The translations under genes and the position numbers were made by a program. A stretch of 64,000 bases of DNA from Parvibaculum lavamentivorans DS-1 (GTDB lineage: Bacteria; Pseudomonadota; Alphaproteobacteria; Parvibaculales; Parvibaculaceae). The stretch spans positions 1,116,001 through 1,180,000 of the forward strand of contig NC_009719.1 in the NCBI RefSeq assembly GCF_000017565.1, written 5' to 3'. This document shows positions 26,729 through 34,158 of the stretch, piece by piece. The notes beneath the pieces are model-generated. The model did not search any database and was not told the origin of the DNA. It saw nothing but the letters and a program-made list of their open reading frames with translations. The stretch's first letter is position 1; each line of letters starts with the position of its first letter.

Positions 26729-28595
26729 ATGAAAGCCGAACCGCTCAGCATTCGCGACAGAAAGTTCCTGGTAAACCGGCTCATTCAGCAAGCGCCGACC
26801 GGCACGCTGGTGCGCGAGTTTTTCAAGAATGCCGATGAGAATGCGGCGCTTGCCGCGTCCGGTAATCGGAAGATCAAAATCTATCCGGTCGATATAGGCG
26901 GCGTTCGAAAGCTGGCGTTCTGGAATACCGGTATCGGTATGAGCGCTGCTGAACTCAAGCTGGCGACAGACCTTTCTTCCTCCATCAACAAAGATATGGC
27001 CCTTGATGGGAATTTCGGGATCGGGGCGAAGGTCTCGGGTCTGACGATGTCGAGCCATGGGATAAGATACCGGTCCTGCAAGGACGGGGAGGTCCACGAA
27101 ATCATCATTGGCTACGACGACGAAGAGGAGACATATGTCCGCTATGCCGTCGAATTGCCCGGAGGGAAGTCCGATACAGTCTATGACGTTACCGATGTCG
27201 TCGAAGCAGAAGGGCACGACGCCAGCTATGACTGGACCGAGGTGGTGCTCTACGGTGAGAGTGAGGATCACGACACCGTTGCCGAGCCCCTTGGCAAAGG
27301 TTAAGTCGGTGGATCGCAGCTACATCGCCACGACAATCTTCCGACGCTTTGCGGAGTTCTCTCCCGGCGTCGAGGTGCTGATCGACGTCTCAATGACGAA
27401 AGGCGGCGGCAAAGACGAGACGGGCCGCAGTAGAACGCTGAAACCGCTGAGCGCCGTTATGGACAAGCTGCCCAACCACGAATGGGTTGAAGACCCTGAC
27501 AGCGGAATCCGTGTTCACTACATTCACGACCCGAAGCACGAGAACTCAAGCCATACGCTGAGCGCTCGGGCGAACCCAGCCACGGCATCGACAACATTTT
27601 GCGCGTTGATCCACAAAGGGGAGAGATACGATTTCAAGACCAAAAAAGGATGGTCTGCGGTTGCACCCAACTTCGGCATTCCCTTCGGCTCTAAAGTTCT
27701 GACTGTCGAGATCAGTCTTCCCAGCGATATGGTTTTGCCGAACCAGTATCGCGATGGCGTAGTTTGGCCGGAGGATCGCTCTCCCGCGACTGCGGACGAC
27801 TTCTCGCTCTTCGTGCGCGAGCTTATGCCGGATTGGGTGAAGGAGGTCGTGAAGGCGGAATCGCCGGGTTCGGACGAGAATCTCGATGATCTCCAGCGCG
27901 ACCTTCAAGATCTCCTGGACGAGTTCAAAGTTCCGACTGCGACGCTAACTCAATCCAGGTCCACCAGCGCTTTCCCGGTAAGACCGGAAAGCGAAGGACA
28001 AGACCAGTCTGTTCCCACCTCATTCGAAGCGGATTTGTCCTTGGACGATATCGAGCTACTCGACGGGGAACAGCGGTCACGAGCATCAAGGCGTGCAACA
28101 AACAAGAAAATCAGGAAAGCCCCCGAAGGGGCAAAGCTTGCCAAGGCTTCGCAAGCGCTTGAGCGTGTTCCCCAGATTGAGATGCTGATCGATCCCGAAG
28201 AAATCGATTCCAAAAACATAAAGGGCCGTGCTGGGCGCTATTACAAGGAAGCGCAAACGCTCTTCATCAATGGCCTTTATCCGGTCGCAGAGCGGATGGC
28301 CGCCGAACTTGCTGCTGAATTGGCCGCCGAGGGTGAGCCGGAGCTTGTACGAAATGCCGCGCTACAGGCTTCTCGGCGCTCGATGGCCTTCCGTGTCGGA
28401 AAAGCCACCTGTTACGCGATAAGCAAGCGTGAGGCTGACGATTGGTCCAGCGACGATCTGGATGCGGCAACCTCGCCAGAGTCCCTCTCAATGGCGGCAG
28501 ACGATTACAAGCAAAGCCTTTCCATCGCCAAGCGTTGGGCGCGCGAGCGCATCAAGATGGCTGACGTCGTTGGTGGTGAGGAGGCAGCGGCGTGA
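26729..28595 (+). pseudogene. GHKL-type ATPase/sensor of a defence operon, interrupted by a +1 frameshift
   Basis: Two frames make one protein of about 620 residues. The first part (191 codons) has the GHKL ATP site: Glu30 and Asn34/Asn38 of the N-box in REFFKNADEN, the G1 box NTGIGM (66-71) and the G2 box GNFGIGAKVSG. It stops at TAA 27302-27304. Reading continues without loss in the +1 frame from about 27300 (VKSVDRSYIATTIFRRF), the transducer domain typical of GHKL proteins, then a Ser-rich linker and a helical C-terminal part with GRAGRYYKEAQTLFINGLYPVAERM. Dropping one base from AAAGG at 27295-27300 restores the frame. It may be a sequencing error, a real mutation or a recoding site. GGGAG precedes the ATG. 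The gene overlaps the SIR2 gene start. Confidence 0.75.
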
Positions 28596-29974
28596 TGGAT
28601 GACGCTTGCCCGTACAGTCTCATTTCACCTGCATCCGCGGGCGAACCGGATGACCTTCTTGCTGGAAAGAACGTTGAAGAGGGAACGCGCCGGATTCAGG
28701 CGTTGTTGGCGGATTGGCTGCGGATGGAGAACGTCGTCGTTCTCACAGCAGCCGGCACTTCGGTCGGCGCAGGCGGAAGGATCATGTCCGGACCAGCGGA
28801 CAACAATCTCGAATGCCTTGTACTGGATGCGGTTGAGAAATGCGAGCTCGCCGCCGAAGCAAAAGCGGTCATAGACTGGAAGAAGAAGAACGATTTTGGC
28901 GGAGGGGGATTCGAGGACTGGCTTAGCTATGTCTTCAACGTCTCGCATCTGACTTCGGACGAAAAGTCTCCTATCAAATCTGTTCGCTGGAAGGATGACA
29001 GCGACCTACCCACCAAAGCAGCAGATAAACTGACAGCGCTTTTGCAGCGGGCCATTTTTGCCGAATGCGCCCTCGAACTGGATCGGACGGAGTTATCTGC
29101 ATCTGCCGGTTCGACCACGGTCTCCTCCGGTCATATCCCGTTCCTTGCAAAGCTGGTGGCACGAGATGCGACACTGGGGCGGACGCATCTCTTTACGCTC
29201 AACTACGATACTCTCTTCGAGCAGGCTATGGAGGAACTGGGAATACAGTATTTCGATGGCTTCACCGGTAGAGCCAGTGCGCGGTTTGATCCTGCCGTCT
29301 ATGGGCTCGATGTCTATTATCCCGGTGATGTCGCTGAAGGCAGGGTTCGGCGCTTCGACAAATTTCTCCAGTTCTACAAACTGCACGGTTCTATTCACTG
29401 GGAAGTCGATGACACCGGTGACGTTCGAGCGCGGCATCGCGATCTGAGCTTTGCGCGGGCGTATCGTGGAGCGGATACAGCGGGAAAGGCAAAGCTGCTG
29501 GCGCAGCCGGAGTTTTCTTCTCTTGCGCCATTGGGCATTTTGCCAACCAGCCAGAAGTTTACGCATACGCTCGACATGCCATATGCGCATCTGTTTCGTC
29601 TATTCCATGTTCGACTGAACCAACCCCAGACCTTCTTTATAGTTCTGGGCTATGGGTTCGGAGACGATCACGTGACGCGAATTATCGAGACGGCTCTGAT
29701 GAACCCGTCCTTGGTGATGCTGGTTGTTGAGCCAAATCCGGAATCGGTCATCATCTCCAAAATTCGTAAGTACCAGAGTCTGGGACAGCGTGCCTTTGTG
29801 CTAACCGAACGGTTGGCCGGGGGAGGCAAGTGCTCGTATCAGGTGGCTACGTTTTCCGACTTTGCCCGAAATGTGATGCCCGATGTTAAATGGTTGGAGG
29901 ACTACAAGCGGCTGCGGACTTTCGAAGGTCAACTGAAGAAGCAAGAGTCCGACGATCAGAAGTCGGGGGCATGA
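28592..29974 (+). CDS. SIR2-family protein, probable NADase effector
   Basis: The 460-residue protein has the sirtuin NAD-binding plan: AAGTSVGAGG at about 53-62, LFTLNYDTLFEQAMEELG near 200, and KLHGSIHW, which holds the His of the active site, near 262, followed by a late VLGYGFGDDHV segment. No zinc-binding Cys set is present, as in the SIR2 effectors of anti-phage systems, which deplete NAD+ rather than deacetylate proteins. The start is GTG 28592 (GAGGAGG seven bases upstream) or ATG 28595; both overlap the stop of the GHKL gene. The HerA gene overlaps its end by four bases. A SIR2 followed by HerA is the known core of the Nezha defence system. Confidence 0.88.
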   Translation: MMDDACPYSLISPASAGEPDDLLAGKNVEEGTRRIQALLADWLRMENVVVLTAAGTSVGAGGRIMSGPADNNLECLVLDAVEKCELAAEAKAVIDWKKKNDFGGGGFEDWLSYVFNVSHLTSDEKSPIKSVRWKDDSDLPTKAADKLTALLQRAIFAECALELDRTELSASAGSTTVSSGHIPFLAKLVARDATLGRTHLFTLNYDTLFEQAMEELGIQYFDGFTGRASARFDPAVYGLDVYYPGDVAEGRVRRFDKFLQFYKLHGSIHWEVDDTGDVRARHRDLSFARAYRGADTAGKAKLLAQPEFSSLAPLGILPTSQKFTHTLDMPYAHLFRLFHVRLNQPQTFFIVLGYGFGDDHVTRIIETALMNPSLVMLVVEPNPESVIISKIRKYQSLGQRAFVLTERLAGGGKCSYQVATFSDFARNVMPDVKWLEDYKRLRTFEGQLKKQESDDQKSGA

Positions 29975-31998
29975 TGGAGCAGACACGGGTCATTGGGCAT
30001 GTCGTGTCTGTAAGTGGCTTTCGCCTCAAGGTGGAACTTTCGCCGGAAACGAAGTCTTCGACGCGCGCTACGCTCGACGGTGCGCACCGTGCCGTTGCCA
30101 TCAACTCATTTTTGACTTTCGATTTGGGGGCGGGCGTGCACGCGATAGGCAGCCTGTCTGATCTGGAGGCGCGAGAGACCTATGACCCCACGCAAGATGA
30201 AGAGCTTTCCCTTGAACTGATCAAGCCGCGAAGAATTGCCTCGATTCAGTTGCTGGGGACTGTGGGGCCCACGTCGACGAAGAAGTGGAAATTCGATACC
30301 GGCATTACGGTTCTACCGACACTCGACACCCCGGCTGAAGTTGCAAGCCCTGAGCTTCTCCACAGCATATTTGGCGATCCGCCAGCGCGGAATCGTCCTC
30401 AAGACTGGGGGGATAGTGACTTTGACTATGCGCTGGAGGTTGGACACCAGACTGGCGACGAGAACAACAAGGTCAAAGCCTCTTTTAACGACCTGTTCTC
30501 CAGGCCGCTGGCAATCGTCGGCAATACCGGATCGGGTAAGTCATACACGGTTGCTAGTCTATTACGCGGGATTATCGACAATGAGAAGGTAATGTCGGTA
30601 AAGGGAATTGACCCTCATATCTTCATTCTTGATATCAACGGTGAGTATGCCAACGCCTTTCTTTCTGAAAAGGAAAGTGGCTATGCGCGCGAACCTAACC
30701 GGATTTATGTGAACGGGAAGGAATGGTCCGTTCCGATCTGGCTCATGAATTCAGAAGAAGCATGCGAATGGCTTAGCGCGTCCGAACAAACGCAGCAGCC
30801 GGTACTGAAAGCATGGTGGGCTTTTTTAAAAGGGCGGACTCCAGAGGGAGGGCGCACCGAGTCCGATTTTTTAGGGGAGGCACTTGCCGCAATCCAGTTG
30901 ATGTACCCTCTCAGCGGTCTTTCTAAGAATATAGCCCGGGATCGATATCTCGCTATTAGCAGTTTTCTTGAAGGTTCTGGAATTGATAAGTCCGAACTAG
31001 ATGGTGCTATGAGGGAGTATCTTGCTCGTCAGCAGTCGGGTGAGTATGTCAACTTCTATGGAGCACCAGTGACCAACCCGGTTGTGATAGATAACGCTCT
31101 TCGTGCGCTATCTCCTCGGATCGAAGAAGCTCGTCCTGCGGAGAATGCCGGAGAAGCAAAGGTTCACAGCGGCGATACACCGATCTACTTTTCAGCCGGA
31201 GTGCTAGGTAACACAGCGACACTCGCCGCTGCTGCTTCGCAGGAGGAAGCTCCTCAGATCGAACAGCATCTGACGACACTTCGCATGAGGCTCAAGGCGC
31301 GCCTTGCGGACCGTCGGTGGTCCTCGCTGATCAATTACGACCAGCTTGGAATTAAGTCAGCCGCAGACTGGTTCAGGAGTCTAGGCTTTGAAGCCGGAGC
31401 ATCTAAGGTCACAGTTCTGGACCTCTCGATGATGTCCCACGAGGTCTTGCCTTTTATCTGCGCCGTAGTCGGCAGAGTGCTTCTGGAGGCAAGGGAGAAA
31501 CTCCCGGCGGGCAGCAGATACAGCAATCCTTGGCTTCTTGTTCTGGAAGAGGCTCACAATTATGCCCGCCCGTCGCGCCAGGGCGAAGACAGAGGGCAAG
31601 TTCTTTCGAGAAAAGCTTTCGAACGTGTAGCGAAAGAAGGGCGAAAATTCGGTTTGTCCTTGGTCGTTGCGAGCCAGCGTCCTAGCGAAATTAGCCCGAC
31701 GATAATCAGTCAATGTGCGAATTTTTTCTCTCATCGTCTGCAAAATCCCGATGATATCGATCACCTCAAGCGCATTCTTCCCCGGCAGGCGCAGCGGTTG
31801 CTCGACCAGGTAACCGTACTTGGGTCAGGCGAGGCGATAGTCTTCGGGAGTGCAGTACATGTACCCGCTCGTGTGCAGGTCAAGATTCCGGCGCAGCAAC
31901 CATGGAGCACAACTGCTGCGCCGTTCGCGGATTGGAGTAAGCCAAAGCCCTTCCCGTTGAAGGAAGTCATGTCGGCATGGGGCGTCGAGGACGAATAG
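29971..31998 (+). CDS. HerA-type hexameric ATPase/translocase of the defence operon
   Basis: The 675-residue protein starts with a small beta-barrel (HAS-barrel-like) domain, RVIGHVVSVSGFRLKVEL, then the FtsK/HerA RecA core. Walker A GNTGSGKS is at 184-191 and IFILDINGEYANAF follows. The Walker B/Glu element LLVLEEAHN lies near 522, and the sensor region with GLSLVVASQRPSEISPTIISQC carries a likely arginine finger. HerA proteins form hexameric rings on DNA or on partner effectors. ATG 29971 overlaps the SIR2 stop (ATGA), so the two are translationally coupled, and the next gene starts one base after its stop. In Nezha-like systems HerA and SIR2 form one large complex; the same is inferred here. 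Confidence 0.9.
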   Translation: MMEQTRVIGHVVSVSGFRLKVELSPETKSSTRATLDGAHRAVAINSFLTFDLGAGVHAIGSLSDLEARETYDPTQDEELSLELIKPRRIASIQLLGTVGPTSTKKWKFDTGITVLPTLDTPAEVASPELLHSIFGDPPARNRPQDWGDSDFDYALEVGHQTGDENNKVKASFNDLFSRPLAIVGNTGSGKSYTVASLLRGIIDNEKVMSVKGIDPHIFILDINGEYANAFLSEKESGYAREPNRIYVNGKEWSVPIWLMNSEEACEWLSASEQTQQPVLKAWWAFLKGRTPEGGRTESDFLGEALAAIQLMYPLSGLSKNIARDRYLAISSFLEGSGIDKSELDGAMREYLARQQSGEYVNFYGAPVTNPVVIDNALRALSPRIEEARPAENAGEAKVHSGDTPIYFSAGVLGNTATLAAAASQEEAPQIEQHLTTLRMRLKARLADRRWSSLINYDQLGIKSAADWFRSLGFEAGASKVTVLDLSMMSHEVLPFICAVVGRVLLEAREKLPAGSRYSNPWLLVLEEAHNYARPSRQGEDRGQVLSRKAFERVAKEGRKFGLSLVVASQRPSEISPTIISQCANFFSHRLQNPDDIDHLKRILPRQAQRLLDQVTVLGSGEAIVFGSAVHVPARVQVKIPAQQPWSTTAAPFADWSKPKPFPLKEVMSAWGVEDE

Positions 31999-31999
31999 C

Positions 32000-33187
32000 G
32001 TGAAGGCTGACGCGGGAAAGCGGGAAGATAATGGTCAGACAGGTTCTTTGGGCCAGCCTTTGCGCCTGCTGGTTCTCGATACGAGTCATTTCTCCGAGCT
32101 TGCGGGTTTTCGCCGGTCTCAAAAGACGCAAGCCCGTACAAGGAAGTTTGAAGCCAGACTTCTAGAGCAAGGCTATGTCCTGCTGCTGTCTATCCACCAC
32201 TTTGATGAGTTGATTCAGCATGCCGATGACGCATTGGTGGACGCCAGAATCAAGTTTCTTGCAAGCCTTAGTCATGTTGTGTGGATTCGCGATCATGGCG
32301 GAGCGCTGGGGCTGGGTGGTGTGCTTGACATTCTGGTTGCAGAGGCTGAAGCGCAATTGCGCTCCCCCACTATGTCTCTTCTTCAAGTTCGGGATGCCGC
32401 TAAAGAGAAAATGTTTTTGTTCGGCAGCGGGCGGGACGCCATAGGCGGCTGCTTGCCTTTCCTAGATGAGTTGCGCGCACTAGCGATTTATCGGGCGCAA
32501 CGACACAGAGAAATTATCGCGACCCAGCATGCCGATGTGTTCGACATGAGCGATGTCAAGCTCAGTACCTTTCGGGCTGGACAGAAAAGAAACTCCGGCG
32601 ACTCCGTGCGCGTACTAGATGCGATGCGAACAAAGCTGGTCGGCGAAATCAATGAGCGCGGAGACAAGCGGATGGGCGATATCCGCGCACATACATCGTC
32701 CTTCTTTCAGGATGTGCTTGAGAAAGGTGCGCAGCTTGATGAGCACAGCGCTGTAGATTTGGTCGATCAAATTGCCCAATTGTTCGGGGTTGACCCAGAC
32801 GCCCTGCCTCCGGATGCCACCATGCGTGACTTGGAGGCTTTGGCAACGTTTTGCCGCCAGCTCGAAGTAGCTGCGGGGGTACTCGGCCTACCGCTGGCCG
32901 ACCTCAGGGCGCGATGCGCCATGGAGCGCACGCCGAGTTGTGTCGTTCAGGAAGGATTGAGAACGTATCGGCAAGATACAGCCGAGCGTAAAGGCAGCGA
33001 ATTGACCGACAGGTATCTGGGATGCCTAGCGCCCTATGCCGACATCACCTTCGTGGACAAGCGGACCAAGGAAAATTTCCAAAAAGCGAGCCGGAAAGAT
33101 CCCGTTTTTAAGAGCGTCCAAGGCCGAGTTGAGAAGGCTCGGAATATTGCTGCGCTGGAAAGGCTACTGGCAGATTCGGAGAGTTAG
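32000..33187 (+). CDS. PIN-like nuclease domain protein, last gene of the defence operon
   Basis: The 395-residue protein is not a named family to me, but its ends look like the two halves of a PIN nuclease. LRLLVLDTSHFSEL near residues 21-34 gives the first Asp (27) at the end of strand 1, and SIHHFDELIQ gives an acidic Glu near 69. The C-terminal LTDRYLGCLAPYADITFVDKR supplies the late Asp residues near 336-353. Between them lies about 250 residues of helical insertion. Such toxins cut RNA with a metal held by these acids. The start is GTG one base after the HerA stop, so it belongs to the operon. It could be the second effector of the system or a processing enzyme. Confidence 0.65.
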   Translation: MKADAGKREDNGQTGSLGQPLRLLVLDTSHFSELAGFRRSQKTQARTRKFEARLLEQGYVLLLSIHHFDELIQHADDALVDARIKFLASLSHVVWIRDHGGALGLGGVLDILVAEAEAQLRSPTMSLLQVRDAAKEKMFLFGSGRDAIGGCLPFLDELRALAIYRAQRHREIIATQHADVFDMSDVKLSTFRAGQKRNSGDSVRVLDAMRTKLVGEINERGDKRMGDIRAHTSSFFQDVLEKGAQLDEHSAVDLVDQIAQLFGVDPDALPPDATMRDLEALATFCRQLEVAAGVLGLPLADLRARCAMERTPSCVVQEGLRTYRQDTAERKGSELTDRYLGCLAPYADITFVDKRTKENFQKASRKDPVFKSVQGRVEKARNIAALERLLADSES

Positions 33188-33229
33188 CGTCTCCGGTTTG
33201 CACTATCTAGATCAATGCCATCTATTTAC

Positions 33230-33252
33230 AAATTGACAAACTTTGCCAATTT
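33230..33252. promoter_or_regulatory. Palindromic operator overlapping the parDE -35 box
   Basis: A 23-base palindrome with 11-base arms, AAATTGACAAA and TTTGCCAATTT, mispairs at only one position. The -35 hexamer TTGACA (33233-33238) lies inside the left arm and parD starts 31 bases beyond it. Bound ParD (or the ParDE complex) would cover the promoter, the usual autoregulation of such modules. Confidence 0.7.
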
Positions 33253-33283
33253 ATGCCATGATATTGTTAGTAGGAGGTCTGTC

Positions 33284-33526
33284 ATGGCTACAATGAATGT
33301 ATCACTCCCCGACCCTATGAAGGATTGGGTTGAAGCGCAGGCTGAGACCGGACGCTACAGCAATGCGAGCGACTATGTTCGCGACCTGATCCGCCGCGAT
33401 CAGGAGCGGCAGGACAAGATTTCTCATATGCAGGTGCTGGTGACGCAAGCGCTTGAAAGCGGTGTCAGCGACAAATCTATGGACGATATTCTGAACGAAG
33501 CACGGCAACGTGCGACGCGTTCATAG
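33284..33526 (+). CDS. parD: ParD-family antitoxin (ribbon-helix-helix)
   Basis: The 80-residue protein opens with the ribbon-helix-helix NVSLPDPMKDWVEAQAETG followed by YSNASDYVRDLIRRDQER, the classic ParD/CopG start, and ends with a flexible charged tail that would wrap around the toxin. AGGAGG is seven bases before the ATG. The toxin gene begins ten bases downstream. It should bind the palindrome in front of the gene and neutralise ParE. The module probably stabilises the island. Confidence 0.9.
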   Translation: MATMNVSLPDPMKDWVEAQAETGRYSNASDYVRDLIRRDQERQDKISHMQVLVTQALESGVSDKSMDDILNEARQRATRS

Positions 33527-33535
33527 TGGCGGGCG

Positions 33536-33829
33536 ATGGTATATAGACTCGCCCGCAAGGCAGAAGAAGACATCATCACGGTATATCAGCAAGGTGTAGT
33601 GCTGTTCGGCGCTGCTCAGGCTGAGACCTATCATGCACGGCTTGAGCAGGCGTTTGACTTTCTTTCGGCGAATCCAAGAGCCGCCAGAGAGCGCCTGGAA
33701 ATCACGCCGCCCGTCCGCTGTCATCCGCTCGGCGTTCACATCATCATTTACCTGATCGAAGAAAACGACGACGTGCTGATATTGCGGGTGCGCCATTCCC
33801 GTGAAGATTGGGACGCCAGCCCGATCTAG
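33536..33829 (+). CDS. parE: ParE-family toxin
   Basis: The 97-residue protein has the RelE/ParE fold: YRLARKAEEDIITVYQQG at the front, a central helix with YHARLEQAFDFLSANPRAAR, and the C-terminal strand VLILRVRHSREDWDA. ParE toxins block DNA gyrase; the R/H-rich end HSREDW is typical. It is intact and preceded by its antitoxin. It sits between the SIR2-HerA operon and the TrlF-like gene. Confidence 0.9.
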   Translation: MVYRLARKAEEDIITVYQQGVVLFGAAQAETYHARLEQAFDFLSANPRAARERLEITPPVRCHPLGVHIIIYLIEENDDVLILRVRHSREDWDASPI

Positions 33830-34158
33830 CCAGGTCGCTGCAAGAGCATCACTGCTATTGCGCCTTGGACTCTATTGATTCCCTTCAAGAGACTTTTTTC
33901 GCGATCTACCTTTTGAGGTTGATTGTTGCTTCAGGCTTTATGAATTGGCCCGGAAGCAACAGGCATGGGAGCGTTCCATACGCGGCTGTCGCCGAGTTTA
34001 CGGTTTGTGCCTTGCAAGGTTCAAACGGAAGTCAAAAATAAGTTCTGTACCCGGATTGAATGTGCCAGACTTGCGGTTAATGCGCTGGGCATCGGCGTGT
34101 CTGAGTACTTATTTTAGCATGCCTTTTATCGAATGAATTTATGAGGAATTAGAGCCTG
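33830..34158. other. Intergenic region between parE and the TrlF-like gene
   Basis: These 329 bases hold no clear gene. A short frame with LARKQQAWERSIRGCRRVYG around 33945-34040 may be debris of an older gene, but no family is recognised. The last 60 bases are A/T-rich and should carry the promoter of the next gene; no clean -35/-10 pair was found. Confidence 0.35.

Noticed and set aside
33945-34136. A 63-codon frame after parE with a basic, helical look
   Set aside because: No ribosome-binding site and no known family; possibly a remnant, but not supportable as a gene.
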